A stretch of DNA of 64,000 nt, from the NCBI GenBank assembly GCA_023105745.1, contig JALGQZ010000003.1, positions 47,944,196-48,008,195 of the forward strand, given 5' to 3'. Positions 49,061 to 61,300 of the stretch are shown piece after piece. This stretch comes from Austropuccinia psidii (Eukaryota > Basidiomycota > Pucciniomycetes > Pucciniales > Sphaerophragmiaceae). The notes under the pieces were generated by a model. It was not told the origin of the DNA and searched no databases. It saw nothing but the letters and a program-made list of their open reading frames with translations. The stretch's first letter is position 1. Each line of letters begins with the position of its first letter. A program made the translations under genes and the position numbers.

Positions 49061-50042
49061 AAAACATTATATGGCAGGTTGGTATGAGGTAAATCAATGG
49101 ATACTAGTCCAAAAATGGTTTTAATTAATATTTACAGGTTTATACATGGAAAATCATCAAGAGTTGACATGGCTACAGGGGTCTAAGCTGCTCTTTACCT
49201 CTCTGTCATGTCAAAATAATAGCTTATTTGCAAATTTATTATGATTTAATGAGATTTTAACTTGGTAACTAGGTTCCCAAAAAGTTTTAGTATACTAATT
49301 GAGCCAAGATCAGCCATGGATACAAGCTTTGGAGCTGTCCATTCCTCAGAGGCCTTAGATGTTGGGTACCCTGGTTCTCCTTGATGTCTCTTGTCCCCCT
49401 TAGCTATTTTCACATTGAAAATAGAATTTCAGGCTTCAAGACTGATATCCACTATGGGTGTATCAAAGATGTATGTAAGAATACCATAATATTAAGTGCC
49501 ACAAGCATGCATAATGCTATTCTTAGTGTATATGTAAAATGGGATTTGTCACATTCCCATTATTTTGGTGTGAAATTGAGAAAAACAAAATTTTTCACAA
49601 TTCTTTCATGTGGTATTGATGATGTGGTATTGAAGTATTTTCCATAGTACCACATCTTAGAGTTAATGTAAGCTTCTGCACTCTATAGAGCTACCCTGGG
49701 TGAATTTTTGTGTAGAATCCAAATCTGGGCTTAAATCCATGGACTTACTTACTCACAAAAAAGTTATGCCTCTTCTCTGAAATGAAAATTGAATAATTTT
49801 GAATATATGCATAACTTATGGGTTATGCATAGTTCAGAATTTATTTTGAAGTAAACTGTGGCTTATTTGAGTATGTAAAATATACCTCAAGGCTAACATT
49901 CCCTCCCACCAAAAAATAAAATTGTACTAAAATTTTATTAATGATATCAAGAAGAAAAAGGGGCCACAGGGGGTTAATGTACACTGTCCAACCTCTATAA
50001 ATTACTCAGATCAAGTAATTGAAGGAACATTTATAGACATAT

Positions 50043-51270
50043 TCAGGCTTGTGGCCTTCTTTCATGTCTAAATCTTCTCAAGAGTTTATCTGAGTCAGGT
50101 ATTTCTGATTCTGCCAGCCATTCATCTTCATGTAATGTATTTCTATATCTTAAAAGATATTCTCTTTCATTTTTAGCCATAACTCTCCTTTCTTTAATCA
50201 ATTTCTTCATGTTTTTGTCTTCACTCTGTTCCACTGGTGGTACAGTCAAAGGAGCTGGGTTCCTTAAAGGAAACAATTCCTTGTCAGCTGGTTGTTAAGG
50301 CTTTATCAAGCTGACTGAAAAAGTGGGGTGTTTATTTTCTAATTCACCACCCAATTCAACTTGAACTGCAGTGGTTCAACATAAGGCAACAATAACAAAA
50401 GGTCCGACATAAGAATCTTTCAGTTTTTTTGGGCGTTTGATATTATCGAAATTCAAGCTTGGAACTAGAACTAGGTCCCCTACTTTCAAGTCTGTAACTT
50501 TGTGACTCTTTTCCCACTTCTGCTTTGCGTAGTCAAAGGCCTAATTCATCCTTTGTTTTGCCTGAAATTTAACTTTCTCAAGAATTAGCTTGAAACTGGA
50601 AGTTGTGGGATGGATTTCAATCAATTCTTTCCTCAGTGTGTCTTCTGGGAGTCTTTAATTACATCCCTTTTCTAACATAGCAGGAGTTTGACATGTTGAA
50701 TAATGAACTGATGTCTTGTATCCCAATTCTGATGCAGATATTACAGTACATCATTAATGGTTAAATCACTCTGACTCTTTGAATTCTAATCCGTAAGCAC
50801 AGAATATCCTGATCATGTCTTTGAATGTTTGAATAATTCTTTCTGCTAGCTCATCAGTTTGAGGGTGATATGCTGTAGAAAATGATAACTTGGTCCAAAA
50901 AATCTATGAATATTGGTCCAAAGTGCAGATGTGAATTTGTGATCTGTGTCACTTATGATATTCTTAAATGATCCTGTATGAGAAATAATTCTACTCCATA
51001 GAAGAAGAGCTGTATCCATAGCAGTGTCATCTTCATGGAATGGCAAGAATATGGGAGTTTTGCTATATCTGTCCACAATGACTAAACAAGCATTATAGCT
51101 TTTTCACCAATTGGAGGAAGGCTGTGACCCAATCCATGTGAGCAACTTTACAAGGGCATTTTGGCTCTTGAATATGGATCATTAGTCCGAATTTCTTGCC
51201 TGTACTCCTGTTTGATTTTGGCATTCTCACAGGCATGACAGTATTCAATGGTCTCTTTTCTCCAACATGG
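50043..51270 (-). pseudogene. Gypsy B2 integrase and chromodomain-like tail, decayed
   Basis: Minus-strand blocks from right: CPCKVAHMDWVTAFLQ (first catalytic Asp), [34 protein letters not shown] (second Asp), a changed region where [11 protein letters not shown] should be, then VGDLVLVPSLNF-type and REYLLRYRNTLHEDEWLAES with the end [13 protein letters not shown] (stop at 50043). Same order as B1 with several stops and frameshifts. Confidence 0.82.
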
Positions 51271-51275
51271 GCACC

Positions 51276-52036
51276 TGTAACAACCATCCATCAGGGGTAA
51301 GGGTATTCATTCATACACCCACTCAAACACCTCAAATCAGCAAATCCAGTATCTGCATCAGAATTCAGTTTCAGCAATCTTCATTCTGAAACAGGCACAC
51401 AGTTTGGTACATCAATACAGCCTGTCAATACCTGTACAGATTGGATTGACCCAATACAGTCTCAATACACCAGTATGAAACTGTATGATCACACAAATAC
51501 ACCACACCTATTGTACAGGCTCTGTACAGCTGTACAAGACCTGTATTGGCCAGACTCAATTCAATCATCATTTATTCTCATGAAAATTCTTCCTCTGGAT
51601 CAGGGCTGGTGATTCTCACATATACCAGCCCCTCTTTCTCCCCCCTGGGGACTTTTCCCCAGTTAATTAATTTATTTTATTTATTATTTTATAATTATTC
51701 TTATCCTTATTTTGGGTATTATAATTGTTTAATTTTAAGTTAGTCTTTGCATTTCTTTCTTTTCCTGTACAGTATGAGTTGGGTGGCCATATCCTTATTA
51801 ACCCTTCTCTTTCCATTCTGACAGGTTGAAACAGTGGACTTGGACTTGTTTGTGGTTGGCTCTTCTATTTCTTACTCTTATTTCTTTGTTTCTGCTTTTC
51901 TCGTATCTTTTATTATAGTTATTCATTCCTTACACTCTTAAGTGTCTTTAATCTTTCCATATCCTTGAGCCCTTCATACGTGAGTCCCAGTTTACTGAGT
52001 GCCACGCCCTCTTCACTTCGAAGAGCCCCTGTGACA
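51276..52036 (+). repeat. 5' LTR of a family-C Gypsy (761 bp)
   Basis: TGTAACAACC at left and CCTGTGACA at right. It interrupts B2 integrase and precedes a leader and a family-C gag, so it is a 5' LTR. The left junction with B2 is sharp (B1 gives the uninterrupted sequence). The right end is inferred from the terminal motif. Confidence 0.7.
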
Positions 52037-52801
52037 TTAAATTAATTAACTCATATTTGATTCTTTCTTTTCATTCATTTATATTCATTTCTCTCATTCA
52101 TCGATTATGATCTTCTTTATGACTTAATAATCTTTAATGATTATGATTTTTCTCTCTCATCAATTTCATCTCATTCATTTCATTCATATGAAATTGATTC
52201 TTCTTCTTTCTTAATCATTGCTGACCACTTCATTCACTTCATTTCATTTTATCAAATCAAATTTTCTCTGTGTTCTTATTCAGGTCTTATTCAGGATTGA
52301 TTATCGGTTTAATTGATTGGATTCTTTCATTGGGATTCATTGGTTTATTGATTCAGCGGCTCAGGATTCTTATTTGGATTGGATTGATTGATTTTGACTT
52401 CTCAAGATACTGATTGACCCTCAAGAGCTGATTTTGATTATTGATTGACTTTGAATCCTCAAGATATTTTATTGATCCTCAATAATTGATTTTGATTATT
52501 GACTGTTTTTGACTCATCAAGATATTGAATTGATTCCTGAAGACTTTAAATTGATTGATTGATTCCTCAAGACCTTGATTTCATATTGAAGACACTGATT
52601 TATTGATTGAATATTGATTGATTGTTGATTTACTCAAGACTATTGATATTTGATTTGAATTGATTGTTGATTGCTGAATTGATTTGACTGTTGACTGAAT
52701 TTGATTTCACCTCAAGATTCATCAAGTTTTTATTGTGATTGATTTGGCCAAGTTTTGATTTCTGTTCTCATACCATCAAGTTTATTACATTTTTATTCAA
52801 A
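52037..52801 (+). other. Family-C Gypsy leader with TTGATT-rich low-complexity sequence
   Basis: No gene. 52310-52720 is dominated by irregular TTGATT/GATTGATT and CTCAAGA words. It is the untranslated leader between LTR and gag. Confidence 0.65.
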
Positions 52802-54099
52802 ATGCCAGTTCAGCATAGCCCCCAGCCAAAAATACTAGATCCCAAAGAATTAAAGCTGTTCTCACTCCTACAGCAAGGGCTCCTCTTGACCGCACACCAT
52901 CAGTTCATCAACTGAGTGCAAACTTGGACAGAGGACCACCAATGGAAGGAGCAGCACCCTCAAGAAGAGGTGGAATGAAATCTAGAAGATCAAGATCTTT
53001 CTCTGGACTTTTGGGTGGCTACCCTGGCATGGCTGAAGGTGCAAGAGCAAGAGAAGGGGAAGTTGAAGATGAAGAGGGGGAAGAGTCTGTGGAAGAGGAA
53101 GATTCTGGGCAAACTGAAGTGGCAGATGCCTTGGCAAATGCTCCAGAGGTGCCTCAGGGTTCTAATCTAGCCCTTTCTAGTCAACCTCTTGTCTCTCAAA
53201 CTGATCCAAGTCTCCTCAAGATGATGGAGCAGATGACTCAATTCATGGGGCAAATCACTCAAGAAGTTGCTCCCAGGGACAATTCTAAAGCCCCTGCTTT
53301 CAAGACTCCATCCATGAAGGCACCTGATTCTTTTGCTGGTACTCAAGCTCATAAATTGAGAGGATTTATCCAATCCTGTCAATTAATCTTCCATAATGAT
53401 CCAGCAAATTTCTTCTCTGACAGGAAGAAAGTTCTTTATGCAACTTCTTTTCTCACTGGTAGAGCTGGAAAGTGGATTGAACCCTATCTCTCAAATATTT
53501 CCAATGAAGACCCTTCCTACCTCCTCAATAATTGGCCATTATTGGAATCTCAATTATTCACTCTGTTTGGTGACCCCAATGAAGTCAGGAAAGCTGAACA
53601 AGAGTTGGACAATTTGAGGATGAAGGAGAGTGGTCATGTTTCCTTGTACATTGCAGATTTCAGAAGCTTAATGTCAAGAATTGGAGATTGGGGGGAAAGA
53701 GCTTATATCCATGTTTACAGAAGAGGATTGGCATCAAAATTATTGGATCAGTTGGCTTCTCACCCTGGAACCTTTGATACTCTTCAAGAACTTATGGATG
53801 TCACTTTAGAATTAGACACCAGATATCATGAGAGGCAAAAAGAAAAGGGTGGCAATCAAGAGATGAAGCCTCCAGCCATTGGATCCAATCAATCTAGGCC
53901 TCCTCAAAACTCATCTTCAAAGAGGCCTCACCAGAAGAAGAACAAGAAGGGCAAGAAATTTCAATCTTCAAAGGACAAGCCCCAGGCTGCTCTCCTCAAT
54001 AAGGACAATAAACTAATTGGTTTTGAAAAGGAGAGGAGGATCAAAGAGGGGTTGTGTACTTATTGTGGTGGAAAGCACCCAATTGAAAAATGCTTCAAG
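52802..54099 (+). pseudogene. Family-C Gypsy gag, frameshifted near its start and cut by B1
   Basis: Capsid/nucleocapsid of a Ty3/Gypsy family I recognise from A. psidii. The natural start MPVQHSP is at 52802; the frame of the main body (open from ~52830, ATG 52942) differs, consistent with one C lost from the run at 52819-52823. Body: acidic segment EVEDEEGEESVEEED, retrotransposon-gag core APAFKTPSMKAPDSFAGTQ to DPNEVRKAEQELDNLRMKE and SLYIADFRSL, basic KKNKKGKKF, zinc knuckle CTYCGGKHPIEKC. The B1 LTR starts just after the knuckle at 54100, so the last three codons of the open frame belong to the LTR. The rest of the element should lie beyond 64000. Confidence 0.88.
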
Positions 54100-56022
54100 T
54101 GTAAGATGTGACTATGAAACTGATGATAATATTACTATTAATCAACAGTACTATGTCTGTTCTTATGAAATATAATAATAAAAATTATTATAACCACAAT
54201 TAAATAATTATAAAATTATTTCTTTCACGTGTTATACACTACTAGTGATTATAACAGTGAGCAGTAATTGTCTACAAGAATCAATTACAAGAAGAATTTA
54301 ATAATAAAAAACTTCTTTTATTAAAATAATAAAATTATTTTAATATATAATTATCTTTTACAAGAATAATTATAAAGATAATTCTTGAAGAAAACTATTA
54401 CTAGAGAAAAACTTTAAGAATTAAAGATAAATGACTCACTAATACTCCAAAGAACTTATTGAAAGATAAGAGTAGAGAAATTTGACGTAGAATTGTGGAT
54501 TTAAGGGATCAAGATGATTTATAACAGTATTTCAACAATATATAGTTGGATTCTATGATTTCACGTCTTTCTGATTGATTCTGAAAGATTTAAAACACTT
54601 AAGAATAGCTTGAACTAATACTTACTTGTTGGTAATAATGGTTTAATAAATTTATAAGATGATGATACGGAAAAAACAGCAAGAAGAGGCTTCTTTTAAG
54701 TCAATAACAGCTCACAGAGGCGTGCCATGGAGCAAACTGAAAAACCAGTGAGTGAGAAAACAATAAACCTTTTTGGATTATTGATTGCATCATCTGTTGT
54801 CATGTAAGATTATCATAATTACTTAATTGATGCTTTTACGTGACTACCAACCCCAATATGGTTAAGAATAAAAGGAGTAACACTTGTAAATCTTCTTTTA
54901 TTCTAAAATAATCATTGATTTCTCAAAGTTATCAATGTTATTGCCAATTTCATCACAGGTTGTAATTACTGTGAATTTTTGAAGATTCAGTGTTTCACGT
55001 AGAATATCCAAAAATGGACTGTAAGTAAAACTTTTAATTTTACTAGTAAAACTGTAATTCCTTTTGGTTGTACCATAGATAATACAGTTCTCCTTTAGTC
55101 CTGAAAGTTTCAGAAAGATTCATTAAGAATTGTATTTTTAATGAATTTTTGAAGGTTTTACCTCATTTCTACGTAGAATTGCAAATAGCAGTGTTTTGCT
55201 GGTTGCTATGAGGTAAATCAATGAATATGGGTCCCAAAAGGGTTTTAATTACTCTTTTGGGGTTTATCCATGGAAAGTCATTAGTAATTGACATGGTTAC
55301 AGGAGTGTAAGTAGCTCATTACCTCCTTGGCACGTCAAAATAGCAGGTTATTTGCTATTTTCTGATGTTTTACAGTAGTTGTAACTTGGTAACCAAGTTC
55401 CCAAAGAGTTTTAGTTTACCAATTGGGCCAAGATGAGCCATGGATCCATGCTCTGGAGCTATCCACGCCTCTGAGGCCTCAGAAGTTGGGTACCCTGGCT
55501 CTCTTTGATGTCTTTTGTCCCCCTTGCCTATTTTTTACGTCAAAATAGTAATTTAAGCTTAAAGTGAGATATCCACTATGGGTGTACCAAAAGTCCATGT
55601 AAGAATACCATGATATTAAGTGCTCAAAACATGCATAACACTATTCTTAGTGTATATGTAACATGGGATTTCTCACTTTCCCATTATTTTGGCTAAAAAT
55701 CAAGAAAAACAAAAATTTTCACGGATCTTTTATGTGGTATTAATGATGTGGTATTGAAGTATTTTCCATTTTACCACCTCAAATACTTAAATTGAGCTTA
55801 TTCACTCTATGGAGCTACCCTAGGTGAATTTTTGTGTAAAATCCAAATCTGGTCTTAAATCCATGGATTTACTTACTCAATAAAAAGTTATTCATCTTTT
55901 CTGAAATTGAAAATGATGAATTTTGGATATATGCATGACTTATGAGTTGTGCATAATTCAAAATCTCTTTTTAAGATAATTGTGGCCTATTTGGGTATGT
56001 AAAATATACCTCAAGGCTCACA
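54100..56022 (-). repeat. 3' LTR of Gypsy B1 (1923 bp)
   Basis: On plus starts TGTAAGATGTGAC and ends AAGGCTCACA. Essentially identical to 62465-64000. Retains CpGs (for example CTACGTAG near 55170) that have become CA in B2 (CTACATAG near 47120). Confidence 0.95.
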
Positions 56023-56040
56023 TTCCCTCCCACCAAAAAA
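56023..56040 (-). other. Polypurine tract of Gypsy B1
   Basis: Minus strand reads TTGGTGGGAGGGAA immediately upstream of the LTR. Confidence 0.85.
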
Positions 56041-56162
56041 TAAAATTGTATTACAATTTTATTAGTGATAAAAGAATAAGGCCCCAAAAAGGGGTAATGT
56101 CCACTGTCCAACCTCTTTTTATTACTCAGATCAAGTAATTTAAAGCACATTTATAGACATAT

Positions 56163-58340
56163 TCAGGCTTGTGGCCTTCTTTCATGTCTAAATCTTCTTA
56201 AGAGTTTATCTGAGTCAGGTATTTCTGATTCTGCCATCCATTCATCTTCATGTACTGGGTTTCTATATCTGACAAGATATTCTCTTTGATTTTTACCCCT
56301 AAGTCTCCTTTTTTTGATGACTTTCTTAATCTTTTTGTCTTCATTCTGTTCCACAGGTGGTACAGTTAAAGGAGTTGGGTTTCTTAAAGGAAACAATTCT
56401 TTATCAGCTGGTTGATAAGGTTTTATCAAGCTGACTGGAAATGTGGGGTGTTTATTTTCCAATTCACCACTCAATTCCACTTGAACTGCATTGGTTCCAT
56501 GTAAAGCAACAATAACAAAAGGTCCTACATAAGAATCTTTAAGTTTCTTTGGGCCTTTGATATTATTAAAATTCAAGGTTGAAACTAGAACTAAGTCCCC
56601 TACTTTGAAGTCTGGCACTTTATGACTCTTGTCCCACTTCTGTTTTGCATAATCAAAAGCATTATCCATACTTTGTTTTGCGTGGTGTTTTACTTTATCA
56701 AGCATTAATTTGAAGCTGGAAGCTGTAGGATGAATGTCAATCAAGTCTTTCCTCAGTGTGTCTGCTGGGAGTCTTGGATTCCATCCTTTTTCTAACATAG
56801 CAGGAGTTTGTCCTGTGGAAGAATGGACTGATGTCTTGTATGCCAATTCTAATGCAGGTATCAAAGTGCACCAGTCATGGGTAAAGCCATCTGAGTCTCT
56901 GAATTCTAATCCATAAGCACAAAATCTCCTGATCATGTCTTCTAAAGTTTGAATCATCCTCTCTGCTAGCCCATCTGTTTGAGGGTGATATGCTGTAGAG
57001 AATGATAACTTAGTCCCAAACAATCTATGAAGATTGGTCCAAAGTGCAGATGTGAACTTGGGGTCTCTGTCACTTATGATATTCTTAAATAACCCTGTAT
57101 GAGAAATAACTCTACTCCATAAAAGAAGAGCTGTATCCATAGCAGTGTCATCTTTATGACATGGTAAGAATATGGGAGTTTTGCTATATCTGTCTACAAT
57201 GACTAAACAAGCATTATAACTTTTGTCACCACTTGGAGGAAGTGCTGTGACCCAATCCATGTGAACAACTTCCCAAGGGGATTTTGGTTCTTGAATATGG
57301 ATCATTAATCCAAATTTCTTGCCTGTACTCCTGTTTGCTTTTTGGCATCTATCACAGGTATGGCAATATTCAATGGTTTCTTTTCTCCAAGATGGCCACC
57401 ATGCACAGCTCTTCACCTTTTCAAGTGTTCTGTCTTCTGATAGGTGTCCAGAGTAAATGCTATCATGGCATTCATGAAGAATGGTATTGATGAGCAATCT
57501 ACTACACAATGTCATCACACAAGAATGTTTTGTTCTATGGTAAATAATCCCATCAAACAAGTGAAATCTTCCTTCAGAATAGGAATTTTTCCAAACTTCA
57601 TCTAGTGTATTAACTAAAGATGTGTCTTTGCAGTCTTTATCCAATAAAGAAGTCAAGATATGGCAATTCTTGTCTTGTTTATAAGACTCTCTGACCTCTT
57701 CAAAGAATTCAGTCCCAATATCAGTTATGTTAATCCCTTCAATTGGAATCTGTGGTTCAGCTTCCAAAGGTACATAAGCTGGGTTATCAGGAGTGTTGGC
57801 TAAAGCCCATCTACTAAGTTCATCAGCATTTTTGTGAATGTTTCCTGCTTTATGAACTATAGTCATGTTTCCTCTATATTCTTGAATGGCTATTTGCCAT
57901 CTCAACATATGTCTGTTGGGAGTTTTCATGTTAAGAAGTGATTTCACGGCATTACAGTCAGTTATCACTTCAAAAACACTGCCATCAAGGTAATAGTGTA
58001 ATTTCTCAAGTGCCCATACCAAACATAAGCACTCCATTTGGCTTGCACCATATCTGGCTTCTGTTGGTTTGATTTGTCTTGAGATATAACAAACTGGTCC
58101 TTCTGTAGGTTTGTCATCAATAATTTGGACTTGGTGTAGGGTTGCCCCTAATCCATCCCCACATGCATCAATGTACAATTTAAAAGGAATATTCCAGTCA
58201 GGCATGAGGAGTAAAGGTGCTTCTGTAAGGGCTTTCTTTATCTTCTCATAAGCTTTAATTCTTTCCTGTGTCATTTCAAATACAGTCTGTTGATCACAGA
58301 TTCTATAAAGTGACTTGGCTAGAATTGCAAAATCTTTCAA
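56163..58340 (-). CDS. pol: Gypsy B1 pol, 3' frame: RNase H, integrase, chromodomain-like tail (725 codons)
   Basis: Makes the RNase H that removes template RNA and the integrase that inserts the cDNA. There is no ATG at the nominal start (TTG at 58340); the frame is open back to ~58390 and must be reached from the upstream RT frame. RNase H acidic residues: D58 (YIDACG), E103 (QMEC), D128 (ITDCN), D173 (NADELSR). Integrase zinc ligands: H292, H299, C329, C332. Integrase catalytic triad D362 (HMDW), D424 (SDRDPKF), E460 (DGLAER), spacing D-x61-D-x35-E. GPY/F-like region near 600-645 ([20 protein letters not shown]) and chromodomain-like tail [16 protein letters not shown] from ~687, ending RRPQA. 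No internal stop. Family B1 belongs to the chromovirus type. Confidence 0.93.
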   Translation of the reverse strand: MKDFAILAKSLYRICDQQTVFEMTQERIKAYEKIKKALTEAPLLLMPDWNIPFKLYIDACGDGLGATLHQVQIIDDKPTEGPVCYISRQIKPTEARYGASQMECLCLVWALEKLHYYLDGSVFEVITDCNAVKSLLNMKTPNRHMLRWQIAIQEYRGNMTIVHKAGNIHKNADELSRWALANTPDNPAYVPLEAEPQIPIEGINITDIGTEFFEEVRESYKQDKNCHILTSLLDKDCKDTSLVNTLDEVWKNSYSEGRFHLFDGIIYHRTKHSCVMTLCSRLLINTILHECHDSIYSGHLSEDRTLEKVKSCAWWPSWRKETIEYCHTCDRCQKANRSTGKKFGLMIHIQEPKSPWEVVHMDWVTALPPSGDKSYNACLVIVDRYSKTPIFLPCHKDDTAMDTALLLWSRVISHTGLFKNIISDRDPKFTSALWTNLHRLFGTKLSFSTAYHPQTDGLAERMIQTLEDMIRRFCAYGLEFRDSDGFTHDWCTLIPALELAYKTSVHSSTGQTPAMLEKGWNPRLPADTLRKDLIDIHPTASSFKLMLDKVKHHAKQSMDNAFDYAKQKWDKSHKVPDFKVGDLVLVSTLNFNNIKGPKKLKDSYVGPFVIVALHGTNAVQVELSGELENKHPTFPVSLIKPYQPADKELFPLRNPTPLTVPPVEQNEDKKIKKVIKKRRLRGKNQREYLVRYRNPVHEDEWMAESEIPDSDKLLRRFRHERRPQA

Positions 58341-61300
58341 GTGTTGCCTATAGTAACTAGCAAATCCAAAAAAGACATCATTTCTTTTTTATTCTGGGGT
58401 ATTGGCTTAAGTAACACTGCTGCTACTTTATTCTTGTCAATACCCAAGCTCAAACCAGAAACAACATGTCCTAATGCTTTGAGTTCTTCAAAACCAAAAT
58501 TGCATTTCTTAAGTGAAATTTTCATGTTCACTTCTGCAACTTTATGAAGTACTCTTGCAAGTCTTTCAAGGTGCAAAGACCATGAGTCAGAACATATAAT
58601 AATATCATCAATATAAATGATAAGCCATCCTTCAGACAATTCTGTGGGGAAGATGGTATTCATCATTCTTTGATAATGAGATGGAGCATTTTTAATGCCA
58701 AATGGCATTCTAAGATACTCATAAATACCACAGTGAGTGATAATTCTAAGTAATTTCCTAGCTTTAGGCGTCAAAACATTTTGATGGAAGCCTTTTAATG
58801 CATCCATTGATGTTATATACTTGGCTTTAGACAATTGAGTCAAGGTTTCTTGGATCCTAGGGATTGGATACCTATCTGGAACTGTGTAGGTATTCAAAGC
58901 TCTAAAATCTCCAACCATTCTTGACTTATCATTATGCCATGCAATAATAACAGGTGTTGTCACTTCAACTTCTTCATTATGGCCTACTTTCCTTAGCACA
59001 CCAAGTTGGATCAACTCTTGGATATGTTTTTCCAAGGCCTCTCTAGCTCTGGGACTGGCTGCATAAGCTGGTCTTCTAAGTACTGGAGGATATGGTCTAT
59101 CAATATTAAGAGTAATATCAATTTCATGTCCCCTTATAGCGCCTAATGGTTCATTATCAGATGCAAATGCATTATTGTATGTATATAATACATCAATAAG
59201 TTCATTCCTCATCTTTGGTGACAATGATGGATTAATTTGTGCTTCAAAAAGTTGTTTAGACACAAATTCATCTTTGTAAGTATCTTTGACAGAAGATACT
59301 ACAGATATCTGTTTTGGCATATTGGAGAAAGCAAATTTTTGCCTTTTGTTATCTCCAATTGTGAAATATCTGTCTTTATGGTTATTTATATCAATACCAT
59401 AAATATTCAAGTAATCATTTCCAAGAATGATATGCTGAGATGTACAATTATCCATTACTACAATCTCAGTTTTCATTCTTACACTTCCTGCTGGATGTGG
59501 GAATACAATATTAGTATCCAATATGCCCAAGGGGTACATATTGTTACTGGCACTACTGAACTGTACACCTTCTATTGGTAATAGATGGTTTTTCCATTCA
59601 GGAAGTATAATTTGGAGATAATCCTTGCCAATACAAGTGCAAAATGCCCCTGTATCCAGATTTACTTTGGCTTCAATATCACCCATTAGAACTGATGTGA
59701 TACAGGATGCTCCAGCAGTGTAACCCTTTCCTCTAGCAGGTTTTGTTTTACACATTCTGGCATCTTGGATATTGATCAGGTTGTAGCAATCCTCACTGTA
59801 CTGTGGCAAGTGGGTATGGACTTCTGTGACCTCAAAGAAAGCTGAAATGTTTTCAATGGGATAGTCCTCTACTGGTGTATCTTCAGAGACTGCAGAATCT
59901 TGATCAGACTCTTCTTTCTCTTCAGTACACTGAATGTCTTCAATGATTTGAACTTCATTGATCTTTGTCTTCTTAGGGCAAGTGTTGGCTAAATGTGAAG
60001 TACTTCCACATTTATGACACTTCAAGACAGGTCTTTCTGGTCTTCTTTCCTCTCTAGGAATCTTTGAGACTATTTTGGACTCTATTGGGTTTCTAACCCA
60101 AGTTTTACCAATTCTTGTTCTGGTAATGATATCTTCCATAGCATTAATGTAGTCCTCTGTTGAACAGGGTTCCACACATCTGCTTTTGATAGCATGTTCC
60201 AGTTCTCCTCCACACTTTCTTAATATTTTCATATTAATCATAGTGTCAGACATATCTGGGTGTAAAGCAGATAATCTGTCTTTTTGTTTGAAGAACCAAG
60301 TAAGTGGTTTGTCTTTTTCTGAGTTAAAAATGGCACTTTCAAAAGCATTCTCCATTTTAAACCTCCAAGAATTATTGGCCCATTTGGTAATCACTTCAGA
60401 TTTCCACCAAGACCAGTCATGTCTTCCATGATCCATTCTCATCTTGTAATACCATTTCTTTGCAGTCTTGGTAAACAAACAATGTAATTTTCCTACTATG
60501 ATTTCATCAGGTATATTAAAGTCTTCTTGCAACATATCAATAGTCCTGATGAATTCAATATGGTTGTATTCTCCTTCACCAGAGAATGTTGGCCATTCTT
60601 CTAATTTGGGAATATCCTTTGCAGACATAACATTCTCTCCTAAGAATGGAGTCAAACTTTCTTTGACAGAAAGTTTTTCTTCAGTCAAAGGTGTAGAATG
60701 TCTTGGCATATGTGGTTCATGATTCTTATGAATTTGCTCCACACTTGCAATTATTTCATTCTTCAATTTCTGCCTTTCACTGTCACTTTTTGCTAAATGT
60801 ATAGCAAATTGATTGGTGTTCTTAACTATTTGTAAGACATGGTCTTCAAGAGTTTTAAGTCTATCATTTACTTTAAAGATGGAAAGATCCTCTGTGTCAT
60901 TATTTTGACATTGGTTCTCAATTCTTTCACAAGCATTGCTAATTGACTCAAGGGTGACAGTTGTCAATTTATGCCAATCAGAATGTTGCTTGTCATTTTT
61001 CTTTAAATCATTGATGTCTAATGTAATTTGCTTCAACTTTGACTCAAGTTTGCCAATTTCTACACTAATACTTCTATGTACATCATTTATTTGCGTGGAA
61101 AAGTCCTGTTCATCCTTTCCTGCTCTTTGGCTGTGAATTCCATAAGAGTTCTGGCCATATTGAAGACACTGTCCACGGCTGAAGGCTCCAATCTGGGGAT
61201 CCTGTACCCTTGTGGGTAAGGTCTGTGCCAATTGGCTTTGCCTTTGCCCTTGCCTTGATGGTTCTTGGGACCTCTCTGTTTCTTTTGAGGTCCTTTGGGC

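Larger units (their letters stand above)
46040..51275 (-). mobile_element. Gypsy B2 (minus): 3' LTR and integrase end, nested in B3
   Basis: Left LTR runs 46040-47138 and 49066-49898, split by a solo LTR; on plus it starts TGTGCAATGTG and ends GGCTAACA. Then comes a minus-strand polypurine tract (49899-49912) and integrase remnants to 51275, where a family-C LTR cuts it. The remainder is absent from the window and may lie beyond 64000, after B1 and the rest of the family-C element. Confidence 0.85.
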
